The notes under the pieces are model-generated. The model was not told where the DNA came from. It made no database searches and saw nothing but the letters and a program-made list of their open reading frames with translations. DNA of 64,000 nt from Himantopus leucocephalus. Its lineage: Eukaryota > Chordata > Aves > Charadriiformes > Recurvirostridae. The stretch covers positions 11,156,162 to 11,220,161 of the forward strand of contig RSEF01000017.1 of the NCBI GenBank assembly GCA_003993805.1, in the 5' to 3' direction. This document shows positions 22,341 to 34,310 of the stretch, piece after piece; the first letter of the stretch is position 1, and each line of letters starts with the position of its first letter. The position numbers and the translations under genes are program-made.

Positions 22341-24060
22341 CTCACAAACTGCTGGGTGTTGGGACGGTGTGTCAGAAAGGTCTTCGCTTCATGCATGACC
22401 TATTAGCTGTTTCCTTAAGCATCTGCTGCTCATCACCGCCAGAGACAGAGCGCTGGACCAGGTCAGCTCTGCATCTGATCCAGGAGATCCATATGGTTTG
22501 GATTGATTTTTTTAACCCTATTTGTGGTAATGATGAGTTAGTGTGGATTTTTAGCCAAGAAACAGATTTCATCCAGGATTCCCAAATAAAAGCAGATTCC
22601 TGAAAGCTTTTCATTTCTCCTCACCAGGACGGGGAAAGCCTAGCTCTAAGGACGTTTGCATGTCCATGATGCCGGGAGGTGGCACATTAGGACTGAGGCT
22701 ATCGCACGTGTCTCTGCCGGGCCCCACGAAGGCTGATGTCCTCCTTGACTTCTGCAGGACACCTCAGCGCCGGCGCGGTAACACAGGACAGTGTCTGTAA
22801 AGGCTGTCCCTCTACCCCAAAGTCACCTCCCCAGCCATCCGCTACGGAGAACCCACATAGATAAGATGATAAAATCAGTTGAATTACTGATCTGCTCCAA
22901 AGGTACCAAAGGAGATAAAAAATGAAACAGAACTTTTACATGAAGGGACGGTTTCTGCTGGCGGCTGCCTGAGCTTGGCTCGCTCCTCCGGCTGCGTGTG
23001 AGCTGCGTATTGCAGCAAACATCCCAGCTCGGTCTGTATTTATTCTACACACTAGGCAGGAAATTTCCATTTCATGCATCACTCACATTTTGTACTGATT
23101 CTGCGAAGTCAGTGCTTACACTTAACATAAAACCGGGAGGAACTCTAATTGGTTTGGTGTTGCTATTGTTTGAAATTTCTGTTTAGGCTCATTGGGCGCC
23201 AATTTTGTTTGCTTTTCAGTAAAGCTTGTGTTACTACAGTGAAAAGCAGAGAGAAGGAGCTGTATAAAAGTAAGGCTAAGTAATTCAGTTATTTTTGTTT
23301 TCTTTAAAATTAACTTTGATTTTATCATATTCTGCTAGGCTGTAAAGCACAGATAATGCCATTTTTGTCAACACCCTCAGAAGAGATTATCAGCACCAAC
23401 AACAGCCGCAATCAGCAGACCTGGTCCTGTCCCGGTTGCATTACAAGCACACAGCAGCAAGGATCGCCTGTACCTCCGGCTTAGCACATGAGAGACCGTG
23501 TGTGGCCTCTGAATGTCACCTGCGTGCCCAGACCACGCTGGCACACGCTCCCCAGCACCTGGGAGCAACGCGGTGCCCACACACACATTCTCGTGCAGTA
23601 TTTTGGCTTTTCTCACTATCAGCTTAAACAGGACTGAAATCCTGCACAGAATTTGTTGGCATTTTCCAGGCAGAGGTTACAAGTACGATGCCAAAAACAA
23701 CCCCCAGAAAGGTTACAAATACCCAAACGAGCGAAATCACTGAAGACAAAGTACCTCCGTCTCCAAAACTTTGCAATATTTCTTGTTCGTCTAGTTATTG
23801 AAGTAAACACGAGTTAGAGAGGCACTTTATCGCCATTTCCAGAGTTGCTGGACATGTCTAATGAAAACAGCAAGTCATGAAGCATAGCGTGGCATCAATG
23901 CCACAGCAGAGGCAACTGTGAAAAATGAGTTGTGCTTCTCGTATTCCAGAATCCTTTTCCTCTCTTCCCGGAGAAAAGAACTAAACTAAATAACTCCATG
24001 CCCCATTTACTTCTCACCTACCTGGGGCGAGGGAGGCATCCCTGAGCTCTCCGTACGAGG
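22341..24060. other. Mixed, mainly AT-rich non-coding sequence
   Basis: AT-rich stretches at about 22480-22620, 22860-23400 and 23620-24000 alternate with GC-leaning ones. The stretch 23000-23350 most resembles the candidate elements. No gene, RNA or repeat is recognised. Confidence 0.3.
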
Positions 24061-25800
24061 CACGCCGGAGGGATGCAGCAGCCTGTCAAGGAAGGGGAGG
24101 ATGAATCAAGGAATCAAATTTTAAAGAGTATTTTCTGAGTGCCAGGGATGCTGGTGTGTAACTGAGAAGCAAAGGAGAATTGCACGTGAACCACTATGGA
24201 AAAGGACCCCAGAATAGTTTGGCGGGTGTGATTGTTCTGGTTGCAATGCACGTCGACACAGCGGACACCACACAAAATGGTGCCCAGAGAAACCAAGTGT
24301 AAAACAAAGAACACATCGGCACGGCCCCACGGACCGCGCTGAGACGATCGGCACAGAGACGGGGCCAGCCAAGCGGGCCTGTTGAAGAAGAGCAGAGGAG
24401 TTCCCAAAGCTTTCAGAGAAAATCTCCAACTTGGGAAAATTTTCTGTTTATTTCCAAGACTTCCCCATCTGTGACAATATTTCCGTGGGCTATTTGAAGT
24501 GCCAGCTGCAGGGGGGGCCTGCAGTCATGCATGGCACAGCTCCGCTCTTCTGTGACTTTCCCATCTCAGTAGGACAGCCCTGGGACAGCCGCGGGAGCGC
24601 CACGGGAGCCGCGGCACAGTCCCACTGCCGGCTCGGTACTTAGGGAGCGATGTTCAGCGTGACAGCTCGATGGGGGGGAGCCGGCCGCCGGACGTGCTCT
24701 CCAGCTGGAGGGAGCCCCCCCCACGCCGTACCCGCTACCTGCACCGCTCACAGGTGCCATGCGGCGCCCGCAGCCCGGCATCGCGGCACCAACCAGAGGA
24801 ACGGAAACGTGCCAGTTATGTCATCGGACAGGTACGGACAGAGACCTGCCAGGAGACACAGAGCGAGCACAGCCCCCCAACCAGCCAAGGGCACGGCCAG
24901 CCCATGCCATGGTTCTACTCAAACCAGCCAAAGCGAAGCATGCCAACGGAGGTGAAAATTTCGCCACCAAGGCAATGCAGCCACAAATGCCCCGACATGC
25001 TCTTGGGAGGGAAACGCAAGTGGAATCTCCACCCAAATGGGGCAGCGCAAGAGAGCGGCTGGAGGAGGCACGTGGAGCGGCTCCCCAGTGCCGGGGACGC
25101 TTATTGCTGTGGGAGCAGAGCAGTGCTCTCCCGAGCTGCTACGACACCCACACACCAGGCATTAGGGTGCCTTCAAGATGCTGCCTGGTTTCCACAGACA
25201 GATGGAGAAGGCCGGTAACCGCTCACGGGCTGGCAGGACAGATTCGCTGTGGGTTAGGGCTAACCTCCTCAGAAGGGACGTTTACGGCATCATTAGGAGC
25301 CCTCCCACCATCTGTGCTGGGCACTGGAATTGTTCTCTCCTTCATCTTTGGCTGCATGTGATGAATGGCCAAGAAGAAAAGCCAGGTGTTACCCCCAGGA
25401 GGGGCTCGCCCCCCCCGGTATTTCATCCCCCGCTGCCCGTTTGGCTCGCAGCGAGCCCGCGGTGGAGGGCACGCGCCCGGCTCTTGCTGTGAAATTTGCA
25501 GCGGGGCTCCGGGGTGCTTGTGAGGACCCAGAGATGGGCAACCTCATTTCCACCAGTGGCTTCCAAAGGGTTATCCTTTCTGGGAGCTGCAGAATGCGGC
25601 TTCTGCGCAGGCCTGGGGCTCCCCTCCCACCCAGCGAGGCGGGCAGCCCCCAGGCGCCGCCGGCGCAGGCAGATGCAGCCCACCTTGTCTGTACCCCGTG
25701 GCTCCTCAGCAGGTCAACGCTCGCCGCCAGGCTGCCCGAGACACAGCGGGAGCTTTTATTGCAAGCGCACACATCGGCAGAGCCATTTTTAATTGAAAAA
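24061..25800. other. GC-leaning interlude
   Basis: Open frames up to 200 codons (24759-25361, plus strand) overlap others on both strands and lack recognisable domains. A short inverted repeat GGTTAG-gg-CTAACC lies at 25252-25265. No gene is called. Confidence 0.38.
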
Positions 25801-27250
25801 ATAAATACAATACTCTGCATCGCCTCCCTTTGAACCTTGCACCAAGAGTGAAATCTCCTGTTTCCACCAAAGCAGTTAGTTTCTATCCTAAAGGACACAT
25901 CTGGTGAGCTCCATTCTTTGCTCCTCAACATTTTTACTTTTAACTCCTAATTAACTCCTAATCCCTGAACTCCCAAGGAAATTCTCGGTTATTTTCTTTC
26001 CTGCTCTGCGGCCCCCGTCACCGGCAGACACAAGTGCTGCTCGTTCCATCGCAGCGACAGACACACAACCATTCGGTGATACTAACATCTTACCCAGACT
26101 TACTCGGTCCACATTACATCAATCCATGTGCAACAAACCTGAATGAACTATAGACGGGTTCTGTAATTCAAAGCAAGAACTGAGCAAGAAAGAGGAAATT
26201 ATGTGGATAATGAGACACCCAAACCAAATAAGACACCCAGCAGCCCTGCCGCGGTGACCGGTGCGGCAAAGCACCACTCTGTAGCAAAGACAAACGATGA
26301 AAACTAAAAGCATCTATGGCCCCCATTATAAAATGCTTCGTATGAAACAAAATACTCTTTTTGTAGGTAAAAATGATACAAAGCAGAAGCTGACGATAAA
26401 TTTTTCCTTTCAGTTTTAATCAGGCTTCCTGTTGTAAAAGCTCAGCAGACAGTGACGCGAGACACTGCCTCCCAACTTCGGTTCACCTTTGCCGTTCCAC
26501 CAGGGACACCGTGTCAAGATTGTTCAGCTTTTTTGATGAGTGCTGCGTGGGTAACTAATGTGTAAATGCAGATACGTATAGAAAGCAGTTTTGACAGTGA
26601 TGTATTGCAACTGGTTCCAGATGTCGGCGAGGGATGCTTGGCCAGGCACCTGGGGCTCGCCTGCCACGGAGCCGCACCAGCACCAAACCAGTCTTCAAAC
26701 AGATCACAAGGCTTTAACTCTCCAATTATAATCTTATTAAACAACCATCACTCGAGCTTCTGCTTCTCCTCTTCCAGGATGCCTACAAAATATCTCTGCG
26801 TTGTTGCTCACATTTTAATTTTAATTAAGGGGAGATAAGCTGCAATGTGAAGCTTAGCATTAAACCCTGCAGTTTGGCTGTCAATGGGAAACTTAAAAGC
26901 AAGCTGTTGAATCAGTCAAAATTAACCTTATATTCATGTTTAACATTTTTTATATCGCTACACCAAAACTTGCACATTGCACATGCCGAACCTTTAATTA
27001 GATGTCCCCTAATTGCTAAAGTAAATGTTGAAATGGCGCAACAAATACTGCATTTCCCGTGGAAGATTACAAACAGGCAGTGGATTTGCCTTGGAAATCG
27101 GAGCGAACTGCTGTGGAGGTTGCTTTAAAGAGGAAGGTCTTACACACGACTGTAAAATCCCCTAGAAATACGCTGCTGGAAACCCCGAGTATCCAGCCTG
27201 GATTTGTGTCCATTGTGCTGAGGACTGGGCAACCAGCACACGCCAGAGTG
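25801..27250. promoter_or_regulatory. AT-rich block with homeodomain cores
   Basis: TAATTA cores lie at 26822-26827 and 26995-27000, and a TAATTG core at 27010-27015. The 26690-27130 part is complex, repeat-free and the likely core. A 93-codon frame there (26847-27128) has no recognisable homology. Confidence 0.4.
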
Positions 27251-27955
27251 AAACGCGCCCCGTCAAACACCGACACCACCGGAACCGCTCGGCGCGTCCT
27301 CTGTCCCCCCTGGACACCCACTCCTCCTGATTCACTAGCAAAGCAGGATTTTACATAAAAATAAAAATGTGTATTGAAAAATTAAGTAATTAATTAGTGC
27401 AATAACAGTCCTACTCGATGCACAATTAATGTTGACAAGCTGCTGGGAGATGCGGCCGGAGGAGTAGCCAGGCAGAGTGCACGCTACGTTCCAAGGAGCA
27501 GCATTTAACCGAGAAAACTGATAAAGTTGCACTTCTTACAGCAGAAGTGTTTGTAGCTCAGCTCCAACATCAGTGTTTGGTCTAAAGGGAATTTTTTCAA
27601 ACAACCTGTCTGTCTCCCTCCTCCTTCAATACAAAACTCGGCGCTCCAATCACGGGGCTCTCGGGGGATCACCCTCCAGCTACGCGCCCTCCGTGCGGGT
27701 TTGATACCAGCCGTGCGCTCATTGATCAAGATAGCTGCAGAAAGCAGGCATGCTGCTTACCCCAGAACAAAGAGGGAGACCCGGGCTGCTGATCTGCTCT
27801 ATCGCATCAAAGGGTTCAGGACACGTCTAAGAAAAGCACGAGCAGGAATGAGGAGCGGTGCCGGGGACTACCGCTGCCGTAGCACCACTGCCGCGCACGC
27901 TCCCCTTCCACCCAAACCGCTCCATCCATCGCCACCCCGCGCGGTGCTTGAAGCC
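27251..27955. other. GC patches around a short AT-rich island
   Basis: GC-leaning at 27250-27340 and 27600-27950. The AT-rich island 27350-27600 holds two overlapping TAATTA cores (27387-27392 and 27391-27396). Nothing coding is supported. Confidence 0.3.
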
Positions 27956-28265
27956 CCCGTGATCAATAACCTTATTATGAGTAAACTGTTTAACTGTCAC
28001 CTGATTGGGTGTGTTGGGTCCAGTGTCACTTGGTGTATTGATTGGGGGAAAAAAGACAGACTGACCAGTCTCTGCTACTTTTCCAGTTGGATCGTCAAAT
28101 TTATTTCCAACCTGCATTTAAATGATCAACCTGTAAAATTTTATTACTAGCACAGAATACACTAATGAATGGTGCCAGATAGCACAAGAGCCGTAAACTA
28201 TTACTTCCTTTCTGCTTATAGGGCTTCTGTTATGACAAACCTTTATTAGCCATTTGTGGCATAAC
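27956..28265. promoter_or_regulatory. AT-rich element with paired inverted-CCAAT repeats
   Basis: The 8-mer TGATTGGG occurs at 28002-28009 and 28039-28046, each carrying ATTGG (reverse of CCAAT). The block is complex and sharply bounded by GC-rich flanks. NF-Y or similar binding is inferred, not shown. Confidence 0.38.
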
Positions 28266-29175
28266 ATAAACCACCCACAGCCGGGGCTGGGCTTCTTTCC
28301 ATCTCCTGCAGCTGAAGGGTGGACACCGTCCTAGCTAGGAGAGAAAGTTTCAGGGGCGTTTTGATTGACCAGTGAGCTTTTTTCAGCGACACGCTCTGCA
28401 TTTTGAGGCAGTGCATAGGAACCAAAGGACCTTTTGCTTCACTAAAGCAGAAACTGATAAAAAATGGCCTTTTCCCGCAGTCAGTAAGCCGGGATAGGAG
28501 GGAGATGATACAGATATCTCACACACGGCATGTTAATGTGCAAGAGCATCCTGGTGTGAACAGCCTGGCTGCACAGGCAGCGGTTCTCCTGGGGATCGGT
28601 GTGCCGATAGCGAGGGACGGGAAACACGAGCGTACCGCCTGCTCCCAGCCCCGCTCGCCGCAGCCGCGGGCACCGGGGGCAGCACGGGCGGGAGCTCAGT
28701 CGCTCCCTGGGCGTGGGCACGTGCGTTATTGCGGGTGTGCACGTGGGTGCACGCGCATGCACCCGTGTGTGCGGCTCTCGCCAGATGCATCTTCTTCGCA
28801 TCTTCTCCACCAGCGGTGGTTACCGGAGGAGGACTGTGAGCAGGCGCCTCCAGCACCGGCCCTACCGCACCTCGCTAAGCAGCAAACCTCAGGAAACTTT
28901 CCCCGCTGCGGACCGGCGCGAGGTGGTGGTGCCCGGCTCTGCTGGAAGCCAGCCGAGGCCTTCGCTCCCGCTGGGCGCCTCTCCCCGCCGCCAGCAGCCG
29001 CCCGAGCCAGGCACATCTCCGCAGAGCCGCTGCTCGCAGCGGAGCGACCTGCGCCTGTGGGACAGACGCTGCGCCCTCCCGCCGGGCTGCGCGACGGGGA
29101 CAGACACGGAGGGCACCAACTCTTCCAGCATGCCATCACTTTTCTCCCAGCCCCTCTCATTCCTTGGTCACCCGA
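28266..29175. promoter_or_regulatory. CpG-rich interlude with alternating purine-pyrimidine tract
   Basis: CpG-dense from about 28600 to 29110. A 265-codon plus-strand frame (28403-29200) overlaps equally open frames on the other strand and shows no domain. Alternating purine/pyrimidine sequence at about 28734-28773 is a Z-DNA candidate. It may be an orphan CpG island. Confidence 0.33.
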
Positions 29176-30165
29176 CACGAGGCGTTACCAGCGCTTCTAA
29201 ACCCAGCTTGAACGTTACTGAAAGCACTGCAGTAATTTTTGCTCTGATTTTCTACTTCATTTTCTGTTTCCTGGCTAACAAACTGGTCAGAAATTGTGTC
29301 TGGAAAATCCCACCACGATTTGGGCAGCTAATACCCAGACAGAATATTGGGCAAGTAATTAAGATGGTTGGATAATTGCAAGGAATGTTAATTCTTTCTT
29401 CCAGGCTTTGTAGCTGAGAACAACGGGACGGTTTGGGACCAAGCCCACCCCCCCCTCAGGACGTCACACGCCGTGCAGGGGAGCGAGTGGCGGAGCACAG
29501 GGGCCCAGCAGGTGCCTACACATATGACAAACCACGAAATCCTACAGAAAATTCCCACTATTCTGGGTGTGCTGCTGCTGTTCTGTACCTTTCGCTGCCT
29601 TTGGAAGACAAGGAGGAGGATTATGATGAGGCATGCAATGGGGATTATATGCGTATTTTTTCCTGAGGAGACGGGTCATGATTTAAAATGCACTGAAGTT
29701 AATGGGGGTTTTCCAAGTTACTTTCCCAGCCGCCGGATCAGTCCCTCAGCTCTGCACAAGCCAGCTGACCCAAGCCCTTTGCACCAAAAAACACCCCCTT
29801 ATTTCGATGCTCTTGTGCACTGGGATGGGTTTGCTGAGTTAATAATTGTAGGGAACAGAATTAATATTCCCAGCGACGGGTGTGCTACTGGACAGCAGCA
29901 GTACCGGGTCCTACCTGCCGCCACTTCGCCGGTGTCGGACCAGCCGACTGCAGGGCCCACAGCCTCCCCCCGCACGCGTATTCTGGTTACGGTAATACAA
30001 AAGTTGCTAAGAAACACACACAGTTCATCATTGCCATTTGCAACCAGACTACAAATCAGCAACATATTTAGAGAACCATCCATATGCATCTCATTCTAGG
30101 TAAAATACCAAACGAGCTAAGATTTGGGCTTCAAACAGACAGGATGTAAATGCACGTAGGAAACA
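29176..30165. other. Mixed-composition non-coding stretch
   Basis: AT-rich at 29180-29400 and 29980-30165, GC-leaning between. A 208-codon plus-strand frame (29473-30099) runs across both compositions, but I recognise no domain and no splice or promoter context, so no gene is called. Confidence 0.3.
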
Positions 30166-30169
30166 TATT

Positions 30170-30350
30170 TGGAGGCTAAGTTGGGAGCCCTTTTTCACGC
30201 AGAGAATCCTCAGGGTGGAATGGCCTGGCAGGCAGGTTCAGCCAGGCAGAAAGGCTGAGATCATTCAAGAAACAATTAGATAGCGTCGTGTGGGGAGCAG
30301 AGTACTTAGCAGGGAATGCACCCTGATGCTCCGATGGGCTTTTACTCAAT
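30170..30350 (+). mobile_element. Degenerate CR1/L2-type LINE fragment (reverse transcriptase C-terminal end)
   Basis: Two conserved blocks of the CR1/L2 ORF2 C-terminus lie in one frame. W-N-G-L starts at 30216 (the family pattern is WNxLP) and F-K-K-Q-L-D starts at 30264 (family pattern FKxxLD), with the spacing usual between them. An F-T-Q-R block just upstream (about 30194-30205) is in another frame, showing an indel. The element is a short, dead, 5'-truncated relic; boundaries are approximate. CR1 is the dominant avian LINE, which supports a sauropsid source. Confidence 0.65.
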
Positions 30351-30900
30351 TTAACAACGTATCTCGCAGCCTCGCAGCCTCTGGTACCCTCTGCTCTCGG
30401 CCTGGGCAGCGAGTTGTGAAGAACTTTCCCCAAATATTTTTTTAAAATAATTCCCCAACCCGTGACAAGGGGGCGGTGACAATGGTCCTGCGGTGGCGGG
30501 CGGAGGAGGGCATGTGGCATTTCGTAAGCTGTTTGCGGCACGCTCTGGTCGCACAGAACCAGGGCAGCAGCGGCAGCCCTGCCATGACAGCCGCTCTCCC
30601 ACCGCCGTGCCCGTCCTGCGGCGCGAGGGTCTCGTCTGGCTGGCGCCGAGATGGAGCCGCGCGTGGTGCTGCGGGCGGGAGGCGGGGAGGGGCGACCAAC
30701 CGCCAACTCCCCATCTCACAGGCCAGTGGAGAAGAGGCACACCACCGCGGGGACGCGCTTAGTCTCCGTAGGAGCGACCGACGTGCCAGCTGCATGCGGA
30801 CTGCTCTCCTGCAGCGCGCGGGAGAGGAACAAAGTCAGGTTCAAGCATCGGGCACCGGCTACCGCTTGTCTAGAAATAGCACTCGGAGACAAACTCTGCT
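30351..30900. other. GC/CpG-rich interlude
   Basis: Overlapping frames up to 176 codons on both strands, without domains. CpG-dense from about 30480 to 30790. No gene is supported. Confidence 0.4.
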
Positions 30901-31315
30901 AAACGCGACAAAAATGCTTGCATCCCATTGACACGAGGCCCCATGCTGTGACTTGAACTAACAAATATTTCATGATCTGTATGTGAAAATCTACAAATGA
31001 AAAAGAAATTACCGGAGGTACACAGTCCTCCGCCAGCAAAGTAGTAGTAAAAGGAGTTAAGAGACACTAAGGAGGCACGGTCGCTTATCACAAATATTCT
31101 CCCAGAAAAATAATAATAATCATCAAAAATTGCATTTTAGGACATCGACATTAAGAATATGCTGCTTTAAAATGTGCTCTTTTATCTCAGAGACAGCATG
31201 AGTGTACACCATGTGATGGAGCAGTTGCTATGGTAATGCTCTTTATTGAATAGCCGACTAAACAAGTGCATAAAGCCCATTTACCGAATAGCATGTGCAA
31301 GTCCATGAAACTCCC
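30901..31315. promoter_or_regulatory. AT-rich element with a near-perfect RFX X-box
   Basis: GTTGCTATGGTAAT at 31224-31237 matches the RFX-family X-box (GTTRCYNNGGYAAC type) in both half-sites except the last base. It lies in AT-rich complex sequence immediately before a large CpG-rich stretch, a setting compatible with an enhancer or promoter-proximal element. Confidence 0.4.
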
Positions 31316-32305
31316 ATCACACGCCAGCATGGGAGCAACTGCCCCCAGCCCGCGGCGTTCGCGGACCCGCGTAAATCCAGAAGGCAGGACCTCTGCGGGG
31401 CTTTTAATAGCAGCTCGGGTTATTCCCCAGGTATGCGCTGGTGCTGCAGCTCCCCATCCCCATGCGACGCGCCCTGAGGACGGCGCGGAGCGTGCAGGAC
31501 AGGGCATGCGCCTGGCAAACCTTCCTGCTGCCGGCCGTCCCTTCGCTCAGGCTCCACGAGAGCGGCCCGCCCCGGCCCCGCTGCCAGCGCCGCAGAGGGG
31601 AGAGGGACGGAGGGTCCCCCCACAGTTTCCCCTGAGCCTGTAGCGGAGCAGCCGTCTCCACCGCGGCCACCGGCACGGCCAGCCCCGCTCCGCCGCCTGC
31701 GCATGGCGGAGGTGGACACCCCGCGGTCAGGCCTTGCGGCTCGGGGCAGAAAAGCAACGCTGCGGTTTGCCAGAGGTGTTCGAAGAGGAGCCTGGGGATG
31801 GAGGGTGGTGGGACTCCTCCTGCTCGCCCCAAAAGGACAGCCGTGCCACTGCGCGTCCCTCGTGGCAGCCGGAGGACGCCAGCGTGGCGGGATGGCCGCC
31901 CCAGGGCCCCGCGGGGCAGGGAGCGTCGCAGGGGTGGGTTCGGCCCTAAACGCAGCGCACCGCGTGGGCAGCACGGGCTGGCCTCTGCCCCGGGACCCCC
32001 CGGCCACGGCACAGCTATGGCACAGCCAGGCACTAACGGCAAACGGGAACAACGGAAATTATCCCCTGTGCGCCGGGCGCACAACACCGCTAGCAAAATA
32101 TAGATATATCTGTGTGTGTGCGCGCGTGCAGCGGAGGACGCTCTGCCCTGCGCGGCCGTCGGGAGGCCGGGGGCGCTGGGCAGAAGCAGGAGCAGCTCTG
32201 GGGGAAGCGACTCCCCCCCGGCACCCCCAGACAGGGCCCTCCCGCCGTCCCCGCCGCGACGCCCCGCGCCACCCGCCTGCCCTGCCGGCAGAGCCACCGC
32301 GCCCG
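31316..32305. promoter_or_regulatory. CpG-island-like stretch, about 1 kb
   Basis: The longest continuously CpG-rich stretch of the window. It carries the longest open frame, 304 codons on the minus strand (31404-32318), but frames of 210 and 221 codons are open in the same interval on other phases and strands, so base composition explains them. An alternating purine-pyrimidine tract sits at 32111-32130. It may be an orphan CpG island or a promoter. Confidence 0.42.
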
Positions 32306-32845
32306 CGGCGTAAGCCATTTAAAATCACTTTCCTGAAGTACTGTGACACAAGGAGGGCACAAAACTAAGTTTGCATTCTGCCGTCATTTCCAAAACTTGT
32401 TTGCAAACATTACATTTTTATTTTACTTATTTAGGGAAAATTACACAATTCTTCATAGCACAGTTTAAAAATAACTCCACTATTAATGCAGGCCCTTTAT
32501 TTAATCACTGGCTAATTTACTCCTGACAGAAAGTAAATTCCACTATTTTCTGTGAGGCTTTATGAAATTGCCATCATTTTTAATTAATTCTTAATTAAAA
32601 TATATTACACCACAGCTTCTACCCATCTCTCTTGATATTCTAACATAATCAATTCAAGACCATTTACATATCATTAATTAAAAGCCTTCCTCTCTCATCC
32701 TTAAAATCATAATGAGGCTCTATTTCTCATTAGCAGCCTTTAAGGGATAAAATAACAATACAGACAAGAATGAATGGTAATTTCAAAAACCTCTTTTCTG
32801 CTCTTACAGCCTCTCAGACTGGACAGTGACATTGCTGAAGTTGGC
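32306..32845. promoter_or_regulatory. AT-rich block between two CpG-rich lobes
   Basis: TAATTA cores lie at 32581-32586, 32592-32597 and 32675-32680. The roughly 530-bp block is complex, repeat-free and almost without open frames, and is enclosed by CpG-rich sequence on both sides. It is a strong candidate for a homeodomain-responsive element. Function is inferred. Confidence 0.45.
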
Positions 32846-33200
32846 GGCCGCAGGAGTTCCTGCACGTTCTGCAAAAATAAATCAATAACGCGCCGCCCCG
32901 GGCGCCGCCCCGCAGCCCGGCGTCAACAGCACCCGCAAAAATCGGGCAGCGGTCTCTGTGCCCTGACGGCAGCGGCGGGGCGAGACGCCCAGCCAACGCG
33001 CCGCAGGAGAGCGGAGCTGCGCCCGGCACTGGGCAAGGCGGCGGCGTGCCCCCGCAGCCCCGGCAGCGGCGCCCAGCCCAGGCGGGACACGCGCCCCGAG
33101 GGGATCCGTGCCCAGGACGCACCGCGGGCGCCTCTCGAGCCCCAACTCGAGGCACGTGGATGGCTCCAGCCCCGCAGCCAACGAGCCACCCGCCAAACAC
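32846..33200. promoter_or_regulatory. CpG-island-like stretch
   Basis: About 300 bp of CpG-dense sequence with overlapping chance frames on both strands (up to 183 codons). Together with 31316-32305 it flanks the AT-rich block between them. Confidence 0.38.
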
Positions 33201-34310
33201 ATCTTCTTCGGCTCGAGTGCCTTTGTCCGAAGCCACCATGACTCCCCAAATCATTTTCCATTGCCACACGCAAAGATGTTCCAAATCCCAAGCCTTTAAA
33301 TATGCATAGGGGACAACAGCAGACAGAAATTCCAATTCCTCTGCCTTGTTGCTTTCTGGTACCTGCCAGTGTCAGGATGAAATACACCACATCGGTGTTA
33401 GGAAGGAAGGGCTGAGGCAGGGAGGATAGCGTTAACTTCCAGTAATTAAACTCCAGAGCCAAGATATGTTTCATGCGTTCATAAATGAGCTGTGATATAT
33501 GCTGCTACTGTAAAGAATTACCATTTATTGATAACGAAAGGTAAAAATTAACCACCTATTCAACGATTCCTTTCCTCTCCTAGAAGTTTAAAACCACATA
33601 CGTTTCAGAAAAGATTTACTGCAACTCATGGCTTTTAACCTGCTATGTTCGATATTTTGGCTGCGAGTTAGGAAATTAATACAACTTCCACCATGATTAT
33701 TTTTATGATTAGTGTAAAATAAAATTTCATGGCTATCTTTTGCCTTGAGCAGCCGGGACAATGACTGCCTTTTTTGCACTCGAGAAGAGGCTGAATTAAG
33801 CCTTAATTTGTTATTACCTGTTTTTTAATACGGTTTATTATTCACAGCAATTCCTAGGCAGACCCTGAGCGGGGAAGGGAAGCAGAGCTAGTATCAGAGA
33901 GTGACAAAAAACAACACAAGTAATAGACAAAAAATCAGATCTATGTCTCGGGAATGTTATGCAGAGTTATTGTCACCAACATTAACGATATCTAGGTGCT
34001 GCATATCAGGCAAATCAGATTTATATCACTGTCTTCTGCCAATTGCAGGTGCTCCACCACAACTTGTCAAGACAGCCTGTCTGAGTCTTCACACGTCAGA
34101 CAGAATCACAGCACTTGGTGTTTTGGTCTGTTGACAGCAATTTATTTTGATGTGTTGTCACAATACGGAATTCTTCGAGGCTCTGCACCACGGTGCCAGC
34201 GAGTCCTACTGTACTTTCCTGCTGCCAGATGCTACAGGTTCGTAGAGGGAAAAAACACTGACAGTTTATAAAATTAAAAAAAAAAAGGGAGATTTTGTAA
34301 GTATTCTGAA
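33201..34310. promoter_or_regulatory. AT-rich candidate enhancer block
   Basis: A TAATTA core lies at 33443-33448. The 33400-33780 part is complex and repeat-free, and the whole block is AT-rich, ending in an 11-A run near 34276-34286. No gene is recognised. Confidence 0.35.

Noticed and set aside
28403..29200. 265-codon plus-strand open frame
   Set aside because: It overlaps a 220-codon frame in another phase and a 150-codon frame on the minus strand. No recognisable motif, in CpG-rich sequence.
29473..30099. 208-codon plus-strand frame spanning GC- and AT-rich sequence
   Set aside because: It is the least easily dismissed frame in that area, but has no domain, no splice context and a frame open on the opposite strand over part of its length.
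31404..32318. 304-codon minus-strand open frame, the longest in the window
   Set aside because: Frames of 210 and 221 codons are open in the same interval in other phases and on the other strand. The translation is Ala/Gly/Pro/Arg-rich without a domain, so CpG-rich composition explains it.
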